Assembly: GCF_000799465.1 (NCBI RefSeq)
Contig: NZ_JUGU01000001.1
Coordinates: 1,178,001 to 1,242,000, forward strand
Direction: 5' to 3'
DNA: 64,000 bases
Origin: Psychroserpens sp. Hel_I_66
GTDB lineage: Bacteria > Bacteroidota > Bacteroidia > Flavobacteriales > Flavobacteriaceae
How positions within the stretch are numbered: position 1 is the stretch's first letter; every line of letters starts with the position of its first letter. The translations under genes were made by a program, and so were the position numbers. A model generated the notes under the pieces. The model worked only from the letters and a program-made list of their open reading frames with translations. It was not told where the DNA came from and ran no database searches. Positions 53,301 to 61,590 of the stretch are shown piece by piece.

Positions 53301-53801
53301 TTGCAACTAGACCACTACTCCACAAACTTTAAAAAACGCACTTTCCCGATTACGTTAATTTGTGAGAATGTAACAAACGCACCAAATATTGGTAGTTTGT
53401 TTAGAACAGCAGACGCTTTTGGAGTGGAGAGCATCATATTTTGTGGTGAGAATATAAATTTGGGCAGAAAAATGGCCAAGACTTCTCGAGCGACTGAAAA
53501 ATTTGTAAACCACCAAATTCAAAAAGATTCACTCGACGTTATTTCAGAATTAAAAGATAAAGGCTTTTTTATAATTTCGCTTGAAATCACTAACAATAGC
53601 GAGAGATTGGTAGACTTTAAATTTCCGAAGCAAAAACCTATTGCACTGATTATTGGTGATGAGAACTTTGGAATTGACGAAGCCATACTAAATCTAAGTG
53701 ATGCAGTTATTAATATTGATATGTTTGGGCAAAACAGTAGCATGAACGTTGTACAGGCAACGAGTATAACTCTTTATGAAATCACAAAACAACTTCGCTA
53801 A
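53301..53801 (+). CDS. SpoU/TrmH-family RNA methyltransferase
   Basis: The 166-residue SPOUT methyltransferase has motif 1 NAPNIGSLFRTADAFG (about residues 28-43), motif 2 LIIGDENFGID (about 115) and motif 3 MFGQNSSMNVVQATSITLYE (about 143). It lacks the N-terminal substrate-binding domain of TrmB/RlmB types. It should 2'-O-methylate a ribose in tRNA or rRNA. The start is TTG at 53301; no ATG precedes motif 1. Confidence 0.87.
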   Translation: MQLDHYSTNFKKRTFPITLICENVTNAPNIGSLFRTADAFGVESIIFCGENINLGRKMAKTSRATEKFVNHQIQKDSLDVISELKDKGFFIISLEITNNSERLVDFKFPKQKPIALIIGDENFGIDEAILNLSDAVINIDMFGQNSSMNVVQATSITLYEITKQLR

Positions 53802-53821
53802 AGTCTTTATATATTTACTGT

Positions 53822-54910
53822 ATGAAATCTAAAATTATAGCAAACGGAATTTTACGAGCTGTAGGCATCATTGTCGCTGTAGTTTTGGTTTTATTTTTTT
53901 TATATAAAATTCAGTCCGTTATATTTTATATCGTTATTGCTGGTGTGATTTCACTTATTGGTAGACCCATTGTTATTTTTTTGAGAAGGCGTTTAAAGTT
54001 TAATAATACGTTAGCTGTAATTGCAACGATGCTTATTATAGTTGGAGTATTTTTTGGGATTATTAGTTTACTCATACCACTAATTATTGAGCAAGGACAA
54101 AATCTAGCCCTTTTAGATATTGATCAGCTAAAAACCAACATAGAATCTATTTATAAAGAAGCCATTACTTATTTGGATGTAAGCGTTGTTGATGCTGAAC
54201 AGGCCATTAACGACTCTAAGATTTTGTCAAATCTAGATTATAGCATCATTCCCAATTTTTTAAATAGCTTTATTTCTGGAATTGGAAGTTTTAGTATAGG
54301 TTTAATGTCTGTGCTTTTTATTGCTTTCTTTTTTTTAAAAGACAGTAATTTGTTCAAACAAGGTATTATGACATTTATTCCCGAAAATAAAGAATCAAAC
54401 ACAAAACGGTCTATAAGTAAAATATCAGATTTACTATCTCGATATTTCGTAGGACTCTTTTTGCAGTTATTTATCCTGTTCATTATTTATACGATAGGAT
54501 TATTGATCATAGGTATCAAAAACGCAATAGTCATAGCATTTTTATGCGCACTAATAAATATAATTCCATATTTAGGCCCATTAATTGGTGGTGCGCTCAT
54601 GATGTTTTTAGTGATGACCAATAATCTTGGTGAAAGTTTTATGGATGTCATATTACCAAAATTGTTTTATACGCTTTTGGTGATTACTTTTGCCCAGCTT
54701 ATTGATAATTTCTTTAGCCAGCCATTTATTTTTTCAAAAAGTGTGAAGTCTCACCCATTAGAGATATTCTTAATAATCATTATTGCAGGATTACTATTTG
54801 GAGTTGTAGGGATGATTGTTGCAGTACCCGTTTACACTGCCATAAAGGTGATTTTAAAAGAATTTTTATCTGAGAATAAAATGGTGAAAAAATTAACCCA
54901 AGGTTTATAA
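53822..54910 (+). CDS. AI-2E family transporter
   Basis: The 362-residue membrane protein has about eight helices and the family's signature near the C-terminus (NIIPYLGPLIGGALMM at about 239-254, and a PLEIFLIIIIAGLLFGVVGMI stretch). Substrates in the family range from autoinducer-2 to ions; none can be assigned. The gene is followed after seven bases by a methyltransferase gene. Confidence 0.85.
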   Translation: MKSKIIANGILRAVGIIVAVVLVLFFLYKIQSVIFYIVIAGVISLIGRPIVIFLRRRLKFNNTLAVIATMLIIVGVFFGIISLLIPLIIEQGQNLALLDIDQLKTNIESIYKEAITYLDVSVVDAEQAINDSKILSNLDYSIIPNFLNSFISGIGSFSIGLMSVLFIAFFFLKDSNLFKQGIMTFIPENKESNTKRSISKISDLLSRYFVGLFLQLFILFIIYTIGLLIIGIKNAIVIAFLCALINIIPYLGPLIGGALMMFLVMTNNLGESFMDVILPKLFYTLLVITFAQLIDNFFSQPFIFSKSVKSHPLEIFLIIIIAGLLFGVVGMIVAVPVYTAIKVILKEFLSENKMVKKLTQGL

Positions 54911-54917
54911 TATTAGT

Positions 54918-56099
54918 TTGAATTCTGAAATTTTAAATACCGAAATCCAAGCATTTATAGATCAAAATCTCAATAAAGACATGTCTAAGATACTCCTAAA
55001 AGGAACTTCTTTCTCAAATGTCACAACTACGGAAATCGTTGAGCAAATTGAAGCTAAATTAAAATGTAAAAAAAAGTTGCCAACTTGGTTTTCTTCGGAA
55101 AAAATCTACTACCCAAACAAGCTTAATATTGAACAAACCTCTTCTGAAATTACCGCAAATTACAAATCGCAACTAATTTCGGGAAAGTCAATAATAGATC
55201 TAACAGGTGGTTTTGGAGTTGACTCTTACTATTTTTCTAAATATTTTGAAAATGTAGTACACTGTGAAATAGACGAGAATCTATCTCAAATAGTACAACA
55301 CAATTACCAACAATTAGGTAGCTACAAAATAACTACGATACCTAAAAACGGATTGGATTATTTAATCACAAATAATAAAAGCTACGATTGGATTTATGTA
55401 GACCCTTCAAGAAGACACGAAAGTAAAGGCAAGGTTTTCTTTTTAAAAGACTGCCTACCAGATGTTCCTAATAATCTAAAGACACTTTTTAATTACGCAA
55501 AAAATATTGCAATAAAAACATCGCCCTTACTAGATTTGTCAATAGGTATAAAGGAATTAAAGCATGTTAAGCACATTCATGTTATAGCCATAAAAAATGA
55601 AGTTAAAGAGCTCATTTGGATTTTAGAAAAAGACTTCAAAAATGATATCACTATAAATACAGCAAATTTAGTCGATGGCAAAAAAGAACTATTCTCATAT
55701 AAGTTATCTTCGGAAATCTCAGCACCCATAAATTACGCTTTACCTTCAAATTATTTATACGAGCCTAACTCAGCCATTTTAAAATCTGGCGGATTCAAAA
55801 GCGTATCAAATGTTTACAACTTAAACAAACTCCACCAAAACTCCCATCTTTACACAAGTAAAGAAATAATAGAGTTTCCTGGAAGATGTTTTAAAATTGA
55901 TAAAGTACTTGACTATAATAAAAAAAACATCAAGCCTTTAGCTAATAGCAAAGCCAATATCACAACTAGAAATTTCTCAGAAACAGTTCAACAATTACGC
56001 AAAAAATACAGTATCAAAGATGGAGGAGAGACCTACATTTTTTTTACAACCAACTATCTTAATAATAAAATAGTAATTATCTGTACTAAATTATCCTAA
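54918..56099 (+). CDS. class I SAM-dependent methyltransferase (THUMP-like domain)
   Basis: The 393-residue protein has a central SAM-binding domain with motif I DLTGGFGVDSYYFS (about 95), a following acidic residue in HCEID, and the motif IV-like DPSRRHESKGK near 155. The C-terminal part matches the THUMP-like domain family of Bacteroidota. The target may be RNA. The start is TTG at 54918 just after the AI-2E gene; the next ATG is 22 codons on. Two CTTCGGAA octamers lie inside. Confidence 0.8.
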   Translation: MNSEILNTEIQAFIDQNLNKDMSKILLKGTSFSNVTTTEIVEQIEAKLKCKKKLPTWFSSEKIYYPNKLNIEQTSSEITANYKSQLISGKSIIDLTGGFGVDSYYFSKYFENVVHCEIDENLSQIVQHNYQQLGSYKITTIPKNGLDYLITNNKSYDWIYVDPSRRHESKGKVFFLKDCLPDVPNNLKTLFNYAKNIAIKTSPLLDLSIGIKELKHVKHIHVIAIKNEVKELIWILEKDFKNDITINTANLVDGKKELFSYKLSSEISAPINYALPSNYLYEPNSAILKSGGFKSVSNVYNLNKLHQNSHLYTSKEIIEFPGRCFKIDKVLDYNKKNIKPLANSKANITTRNFSETVQQLRKKYSIKDGGETYIFFTTNYLNNKIVIICTKLS

Positions 56100-56109
56100 A
56101 CTGCCTAAA

Positions 56110-56532
56110 CTATAAATCCTCTGGTGAACTAGGGACCAAAGCATTATCAGCTCCAAGTTCCATATCAAAACTCATACATTGGCCCATAGTGTAAGAAACC
56201 TTTTCATCACTAACTCCAGTTGTGTTTTTAGATACATTAAAAATAATGTCATCTGGAGCAAATGTTAAAAACCCTGAAGCATCACCAGGAGCAATATTAC
56301 CAATATTGTGCAAAATCGTACCATCAATTGATGCAATTTGTAAAGAAATAGTAATTGTTCCGTTATTTGTGATTCTTGCTTGTGGATCTTGCTCAACACA
56401 TTCAGCTTGTGCTTCAGCAATTATTAAAAGAGATTCTTCTAATGGCTCGTTTTCAATTGTTTCGTAAGAACAATTAAAACAAGTAGTCATAACAATCGCG
56501 CATGCAATTGTATTGTTAAGTAGGTTTTTCAT
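56110..56532 (-). CDS. putative lipoprotein of unknown function
   Basis: The 140-residue product begins with a signal sequence ending near TTCFNC, a possible lipobox. The body is strand-rich with glycine turns (IASIDGTILHNIGNIAPGDASG) and a C-terminal Cys. No family is recognised. A -7 box TACATTTG lies 31 bases upstream of the ATG. Confidence 0.65.
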   Translation of the reverse strand: MKNLLNNTIACAIVMTTCFNCSYETIENEPLEESLLIIAEAQAECVEQDPQARITNNGTITISLQIASIDGTILHNIGNIAPGDASGFLTFAPDDIIFNVSKNTTGVSDEKVSYTMGQCMSFDMELGADNALVPSSPEDL

Positions 56533-56562
56533 CGTTTTGGGGTTTAATGAAAATTATGGGGA

Positions 56563-56570
56563 CAAATGTA
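56563..56570 (-). promoter_or_regulatory. -7 promoter box TACATTTG
   Basis: On the minus strand TACATTTG matches TAnnTTTG and precedes the putative lipoprotein at 56532 with a leader of about 30 bases. Confidence 0.55.
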
Positions 56571-56720
56571 ATTCTAAAAATGTTTATATCAAACTACTTT
56601 ATCGATAAAATATATAAAATATTCGATGAAATACAATAACACCTATTTAAATCGGTTAAAAAGCAACGTTTTTTATTAAGATAATTTAAAATTAGTTCAT
56701 CTTTAAAAAAGTAAAACAAA

Positions 56721-56748
56721 AAAGTCTCACCAATTAAGGTGAGACTTT
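56721..56748 (-). terminator. tRNA-unit terminator
   Basis: AAAGTCTCACC (56721-56731) and GGTGAGACTTT (56738-56748) form an 11-bp perfect stem. On the minus strand a TTTTTTGTTTT tract follows. It ends the tRNA-Pro/tRNA-Arg transcript. Confidence 0.92.
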
Positions 56749-56751
56749 TCG

Positions 56752-56825
56752 TGAGCCCTGAAGGATTCGAACCTTCGACCGCCTCCTTAGAAGGGAGGTG
56801 CTCTATCCAGCTGAGCTAAGAGCCC
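56752..56825 (-). tRNA. tRNA-Arg (anticodon TCT)
   Basis: Read on the minus strand, a GGGCTCT acceptor strand pairs with AGGGCTC. The D-arm, a CTTCTAA anticodon loop giving TCT, and the TTCGAAT T-loop with GAAGG/CCTTC stem are all present. The 74-base gene has a discriminator A and no encoded CCA. Confidence 0.96.
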
Positions 56826-56835
56826 TCAATAAAAG

Positions 56836-56910
56836 TCGGGGTGGCAGGATTCGAACCTGCGACCTCCGCGTCCCAAACGCGGCGCGATAACCGGGCTACG
56901 CTACACCCCG
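56836..56910 (-). tRNA. tRNA-Pro (anticodon TGG)
   Basis: On the minus strand the acceptor CGGGGTG pairs with CACCCCG. The anticodon stem CCGCG/CGCGG encloses TTTGGGA with anticodon TGG, and the T-arm GCAGG/CCTGC has a TTCGAAT loop. It is 75 bases long and lies 10 bases before tRNA-Arg in the same transcript. Confidence 0.96.
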
Positions 56911-57032
56911 AAATTGGTTATCTCTAATTTTAAAAGAAATGAATATCTCCTAAAATTTCGAGGTGCAAATATATATCTTTTCTTTAAAAATTGACAACTT
57001 TTATTATTAAATTTAAGCATAAATTTATTTTC

Positions 57033-58139
57033 ATGAAAATTTTAATACATTCTTTAATTATTACTAGCTTATTAAGTTTTGTAGCATGCCCACAAGACAA
57101 AAACCCAATAAACAAGGAGCATTCTCACGAAGTCATTGTATCAGAATTGGTTAACCCTTGGGCTTTTACCTTTTTAACAAATGGCGCGATGCTAATTAAT
57201 GAAAAAGATGGGCGTATTATCAAGTATGAAAAGGGTGACAAAACAGAAATTAAAGGTGTTCCAAATGTTTATAATCGAGGACAAGGTGGTTTGTTGGATA
57301 TCAAACTTCATCCTAAATACGACGATAACGGATGGATTTACCTAACATACTCCTCTAGTGAAGGCGAAGAAGATGGCGGTCATACTGCCTTAATGCGCGC
57401 TAAACTTAAAAATGATTCTTTAGTTGATAAAGAAGTGTTGTACAAAGCAACCCCAAATACCACAAAAGGTCAACATTTTGGTTCTAGAATCGTTTTTGAT
57501 GACGAAGGGTATTTATTTTTTACGATTGGAGAACGTGGAAACCGCGATGAAAATCCACAAGATATAACTCGTGATGGTGGCAAGGTCTATCGGTTAAACG
57601 ATGATGGAACTATTCCAGAAGATAATCCTTTTGTGGATACCGATAATGCTAAAAATGCTATATATTCTTACGGTCATAGAAATCCGCAAGGTATGGTCAT
57701 CCACCCGGTCACAAGAGAAATATGGACGCATGAACATGGTCCTAAAGGTGGTGATGAAATCAATATCATTAAAGCTGGTAAAAATTATGGCTGGCCAGTC
57801 ATCACTTATGGTGTTAACTATATTGGTACAAAAATTACAGATGAAACCTCAAAACCTGGTATGGAGCAACCACTCCACTATTGGGTACCTTCTATTGCAC
57901 CAAGTGGCATGGAGTTTATTTCAAGCGATAAATACAAAGGCTGGGAAAACAATTTACTGGTTGGTTCTTTAAAATTTCAATATTTGGATCTCTGCTATAT
58001 TAAGGATGGAAAAGTTATAAAAGAAGAACGTCTTTTAGATGGTTTAGGACGTGTAAGATCAATAAACCAAGGACCAGATGGATATATTTATGTAGGAATT
58101 GAAAATTTAGGAATCGTTAAACTTATAAAAACAAAATGA
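57033..58139 (+). CDS. PQQ-dependent sugar dehydrogenase-type lipoprotein
   Basis: From the ATG at 57033 the protein has 368 residues. It has a signal sequence with a lipobox-like FVAC (Cys18) and the six-bladed propeller of soluble glucose/aldose dehydrogenases (GSDH), with FTFLTNGAMLINEKDG, HRNPQGM and HEHGPKGGDEINIIKAGKNYGWP. Such enzymes oxidise sugars or other alcohols with PQQ. An upstream TTG at 56991 is in frame but gives an unlikely N-terminus. It overlaps the cytochrome c gene by four bases, its probable electron acceptor. Confidence 0.87.
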   Translation: MKILIHSLIITSLLSFVACPQDKNPINKEHSHEVIVSELVNPWAFTFLTNGAMLINEKDGRIIKYEKGDKTEIKGVPNVYNRGQGGLLDIKLHPKYDDNGWIYLTYSSSEGEEDGGHTALMRAKLKNDSLVDKEVLYKATPNTTKGQHFGSRIVFDDEGYLFFTIGERGNRDENPQDITRDGGKVYRLNDDGTIPEDNPFVDTDNAKNAIYSYGHRNPQGMVIHPVTREIWTHEHGPKGGDEINIIKAGKNYGWPVITYGVNYIGTKITDETSKPGMEQPLHYWVPSIAPSGMEFISSDKYKGWENNLLVGSLKFQYLDLCYIKDGKVIKEERLLDGLGRVRSINQGPDGYIYVGIENLGIVKLIKTK

Positions 58140-58591
58140 AATTAAATATCACATTATTAATAGCTGTTTCAATGCTTGTATCTTGCAATTCTTCGGAAAA
58201 AAAGCGCGAATATTCAGAAGCTAATATTTCCGAAGTGAATTCAAAACAGCAGGACCCAGAACTTAAGAAAAGTATGGATCGCGGTAAGGACATTTATACA
58301 GGTTTTTGCGTGAGTTGCCATATGCCAAATGGCGAAGGTGTGCCAAGAGCGTTTCCACCTTTGGCAAAATCAGATTATTTGATGAACAAACGAGAAGAAA
58401 GCATAAAGGCCATAAAATATGGTCAATCTGGAAAAATAGTTGTTAATGGCAAAACATATAATAGTGTGATGTCCCCTTTAGGGCTTAATGATGATGAAGT
58501 TGCAGATGTTATGAACTATATAACAAACAGTTGGGGAAATTCTAATGATAAGTTGGTTACTAAATCTGAAGTTTCGGCAATTGAGCGCTAA
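58136..58591 (+). CDS. exported monoheme cytochrome c
   Basis: The 151-residue lipoprotein (lipobox-like LVSC) has one heme site CVSCH near residue 59-63 and an axial-ligand methionine in NSVMSPLGLNDDEVADVMNYI. It is a class I cytochrome c that could take electrons from the preceding sugar dehydrogenase. Its ATG overlaps the dehydrogenase stop. Two facing octamers, at 58191 and 58228, form an inverted repeat within the lipoprotein linker. Confidence 0.88.
   Translation: MKLNITLLIAVSMLVSCNSSEKKREYSEANISEVNSKQQDPELKKSMDRGKDIYTGFCVSCHMPNGEGVPRAFPPLAKSDYLMNKREESIKAIKYGQSGKIVVNGKTYNSVMSPLGLNDDEVADVMNYITNSWGNSNDKLVTKSEVSAIER
58191..58236 (+). repeat. inverted pair of CTTCGGAA octamers
   Basis: CTTCGGAAA (58191-58199) and TTTCCGAAG (58227-58235) face each other with a spacer of about 27 bases, so the mRNA could fold a 9-bp stem within the early cytochrome c coding region. 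Confidence 0.6.
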
Positions 58592-58608
58592 AATTATATC
58601 ATAATTAC

Positions 58609-58616
58609 TAAATTTG
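58609..58616 (+). promoter_or_regulatory. -7 promoter box TAAATTTG for udk
   Basis: TAAATTTG matches TAnnTTTG and ends 26 bases before the udk ATG. It suggests that udk begins a new transcript after the cytochrome c gene. Confidence 0.5.
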
Positions 58617-58642
58617 CCATACTCAAATATAGACTCTAAAGT

Positions 58643-59251
58643 ATGCTTATTATAGGAATTGCTGGCGGAACAGGTTGTGGTAAAACCACTGTGGTGAACC
58701 AAATACTTAACGAATTGCCTGAAGGTGAAGTTGGGATTATTTCCCAAGATTCATATTATATGGATACCTCACACTTGAGCTATGAAGAACGAGTAAAGAT
58801 TAATTTTGACCATCCGCGATCTATTGATTTTGAACTGTTGGAAAAGCATTTAAAACAGTTAAAAAAGGGAGAAGCAATAGAGCAACCAGTGTATTCGTTC
58901 GTTAAACATAATAGAACTGGCGATAGCATAAAGACCAATCCAAGAAAGGTGATGATTGTTGAGGGCATATTAATACTCACAAACCCAGAGTTAAGAAAAA
59001 TGTTTGACATTAAGATTTTTGTTCATGCAGATAGTGACGAGCGGTTAATAAGACGATTAAAACGCGATATTACCGAGCGTGGTAGAGACATTGATGAAGT
59101 ATTGACACGATACCAAACCACACTAAAACCAATGCACCAGCAGTTTATAGAACCTATGAAGGAGTATGCAGATCTCATAATCCCTAACAACAAATACAAC
59201 ACTGTTGCGGTGGATATTGTAAAAACAATTATTAACGAAAAATTGAATTAA
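58643..59251 (+). CDS. udk: uridine kinase
   Basis: The 202-residue kinase has the P-loop GIAGGTGCGKTT at residues 5-16, the substrate segment ISQDSYYMDTSHLS (about 34) and FDHPRSIDFELL. It phosphorylates uridine and cytidine for pyrimidine salvage. Length and motifs are standard. Its stop lies within the probable 5' end of the divIC-like gene. Confidence 0.94.
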   Translation: MLIIGIAGGTGCGKTTVVNQILNELPEGEVGIISQDSYYMDTSHLSYEERVKINFDHPRSIDFELLEKHLKQLKKGEAIEQPVYSFVKHNRTGDSIKTNPRKVMIVEGILILTNPELRKMFDIKIFVHADSDERLIRRLKRDITERGRDIDEVLTRYQTTLKPMHQQFIEPMKEYADLIIPNNKYNTVAVDIVKTIINEKLN

Positions 59252-59556
59252 AAATCAAAATCTTTAGAAACATATTTGTAATCGTTTTGGTCATTTTCGC
59301 AGTTTGGATGCTGTTTTTTGACTCTAATTCGTTGATAATTCATAGCGAACTCAACGAAGATATCAGTGATCTTGAAAATGAAAAGGAATATTATAGAAAT
59401 GAGATTGAAAAAGACAAAAAAGCAATTAAGGAATTAAGTACAGAAGACGGAATAGAAAAACTGGCCAGAGAAAAATACTATATGAAAAAAGATGATGAAG
59501 ATATTTTTATAATAGAATATGAAGACAGCCTAAAAATAGAAAAGAAGAATGAGTAA
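59242..59556 (+). CDS. FtsB/DivIC-like septum protein with unusual start
   Basis: The product has one N-terminal membrane helix, a coiled coil (SELNEDISDLENEKEYYRNE) and the conserved LAREKYYMKKDDEDIFIIE region, as in the FtsB/DivIC family of division proteins. The reading frame upstream of the TTG at 59287 continues through KIKIFRNIFVIVLVIFAVW, which is needed for a full helix, but contains no ATG, GTG or TTG before a stop at 59233. The only near-cognate start is ATT at 59242, overlapping the udk stop. It overlaps mutA by eight bases. Confidence 0.72.
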   Translation: MELKIKIFRNIFVIVLVIFAVWMLFFDSNSLIIHSELNEDISDLENEKEYYRNEIEKDKKAIKELSTEDGIEKLAREKYYMKKDDEDIFIIEYEDSLKIEKKNE

Positions 59557-60910
59557 AAAACTATTTAACGATTTTCCTGAGGTCTCTTCTAAACAGTGGA
59601 AACAAAAAATTCAAGTCGATTTAAAAGGTCTGGATTATAACGATACCCTAATTTGGCACACAAACCAAGGTATTGATGTCAAGCCCTTTTACCATGCAGA
59701 TGAATTTGAATCCAAACCACCAATTTCGGCATCAAAAGCTAGTGAATTCAAAATTTGCCAGTCTATTTTTGTTTCCAATGTTAAAATGTCAAACGAAAAG
59801 GCGTTGGATACCATTTCTAGAGGCGCAGAATGTATTGAGTTCATTATCCCTTCGGAAAATGTCTCGATCCAAGACCTTACTGCAAATATAGACCTCGCTT
59901 CTACTCCAATAAAATTTAAACTATTATTTCTTTCTTCGGAATATATCAATCAAATCCCAAAAGATAAAAACGTAACCATTCAAACGGATATTATTGGTAA
60001 TCTTGCAAGAACCGGAAATTGGTACAGCAACCTAAAAAGCGATCATGAGCATTTTGAGGCTATCGTAAAAACAACAAATTCTTTTAGCATTGACGTCGCT
60101 TTATATCAAAACGCTGGTGCAAATATGGTTCAGCAATTAGCATATGCATTAGCGCACGCAAACGAATATTTTAACCACTTAGATGCGGTTTTAACTGCTT
60201 TAAACAAAAAGACATTTAGAGTCATTTTTAAAATTTCCGTAGGTACCAATTACTTTTTTGAAATAGCAAAATTAAGAGCACTTCGCAACTTGTATCAAGC
60301 ACTCGCTAGCGAATATGGTTTCAACGAAGATTGCGAAATCCACGTCAAGCCCACCAAAAGAAATAAAACCATTTACGATTATAACACCAATATGTTGCGC
60401 ACTACAACGGAATGTATGAGTGCTATTTTAGGCGGAGCAAACGTAATTACAAATTTAGCGTATGACGCTATTTATCATAAGGACAATGAATTTGGAGAGC
60501 GTATTTCTAGAAATCAATTGTTGGTATTAAAACATGAAAGCTATTTTGATAAAGTTGATAATCCCGCAGATGGTGCCTATTACATCGAGTCGATAACAGC
60601 ACAACTGAGCGAAAAAGCTTTGGAGCTATTCAAGGATATTGAACAGAATGATGGGTTTTTATCACAGTTGAAATCTGGCACTATTCAGAAAAAAATAAAA
60701 GAATGCGCATCTAAGGAGCAGTCTCAATTTGATAATGGGGATTTTGTATTATTGGGCACCAACAAACATCCCAATAAAGAAGATAAAATGAAAGACGAAT
60801 TAGAACTCTATCCTTTTATAAAAACCAATCCCGTAAAAACGTTGGTTGAACCTATTATAGAGCGACGCTTGGCTGAAAATTTAGAACAAAACCGATTAAA
60901 AACCGAATAA
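59549..60910 (+). CDS. mutA: methylmalonyl-CoA mutase small subunit
   Basis: The 453-residue product is the catalytically inactive small subunit of the heterodimeric mutase. It has the barrel-type fold and regions such as AGANMVQQLAYALAHANEYF, FKISVGTNYFFEIAKLRALR and TNMLRTTTECMSAILGGAN that mirror the large subunit. The cobalamin-binding DxHxxG motif is missing, as expected. It starts within the divIC-like gene, with eight overlapping bases, and is followed by a small lipoprotein and the large subunit. Confidence 0.93.
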   Translation: MSKKLFNDFPEVSSKQWKQKIQVDLKGLDYNDTLIWHTNQGIDVKPFYHADEFESKPPISASKASEFKICQSIFVSNVKMSNEKALDTISRGAECIEFIIPSENVSIQDLTANIDLASTPIKFKLLFLSSEYINQIPKDKNVTIQTDIIGNLARTGNWYSNLKSDHEHFEAIVKTTNSFSIDVALYQNAGANMVQQLAYALAHANEYFNHLDAVLTALNKKTFRVIFKISVGTNYFFEIAKLRALRNLYQALASEYGFNEDCEIHVKPTKRNKTIYDYNTNMLRTTTECMSAILGGANVITNLAYDAIYHKDNEFGERISRNQLLVLKHESYFDKVDNPADGAYYIESITAQLSEKALELFKDIEQNDGFLSQLKSGTIQKKIKECASKEQSQFDNGDFVLLGTNKHPNKEDKMKDELELYPFIKTNPVKTLVEPIIERRLAENLEQNRLKTE

Positions 60911-60922
60911 ATACTAACAACC

Positions 60923-61585
60923 ATGAAACTAAAAATTACAATCATCGCAGTATGTTTATGCTTATTTAATTGTAAAACTGAAACAAAAAAAGAGACACAA
61001 ACCGTAGCGTTTGACTATAAATTCCCTAGCGTTGAAAAATTGGTAGATTGTCCAGATACCAACAGTGGTCTTTACCAAGAGGCAGTGCAATCTTTTGAAG
61101 AAGATTTGGCTAATTTTTACACACCAGAAACACCTGTGTTATCTCGAGCATATAGTTTGTTTGTAAGTCAGGCACTAGCTAATAAAGCAGATTATAAAAA
61201 TATTGTTTCAGATCATTCCAAAAAAGTTTTAGAAGCCCTTAAACAAGAAAAAGGACTTTGGAAACCTGGTCAAGATGGCAGTAATATAGATTTTAGCCAC
61301 CCAATTTTCAAGTGTATCGCAAATAGAATAAATGACGAACCATTGCGCAAAACATTTAGCGCCTTGGTTGATACCAATAGCATGAGCTTAAGAATGTTTG
61401 GTGATCAACTGCGACGTAAAACTTTTGGAATGAAAGACGACAAATATTTAGCAACTTACGTGGCTTTAGAATTGTACTACGGAAGATTATATGATATGGA
61501 TCTAAGTAAAGATGCAGCAAACACAGAAGAACCAATTCAAAATGATAATACCGATCATGATTCTCATGATGGTCATAATCATTAA
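60923..61585 (+). CDS. lipoprotein with His/Asp tail between mutA and mutB
   Basis: The 220-residue product has a signal sequence with lipobox-like FNCKT (Cys near 17) and a helical middle with no known family. The C-terminus [10 protein letters not shown] could bind a metal ion. It is 12 bases after mutA and five before the large subunit, so it is cotranscribed with the mutase. No role in the pathway can be assigned. Confidence 0.68.
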   Translation: MKLKITIIAVCLCLFNCKTETKKETQTVAFDYKFPSVEKLVDCPDTNSGLYQEAVQSFEEDLANFYTPETPVLSRAYSLFVSQALANKADYKNIVSDHSKKVLEALKQEKGLWKPGQDGSNIDFSHPIFKCIANRINDEPLRKTFSALVDTNSMSLRMFGDQLRRKTFGMKDDKYLATYVALELYYGRLYDMDLSKDAANTEEPIQNDNTDHDSHDGHNH

Positions 61586-61590
61586 TACCT

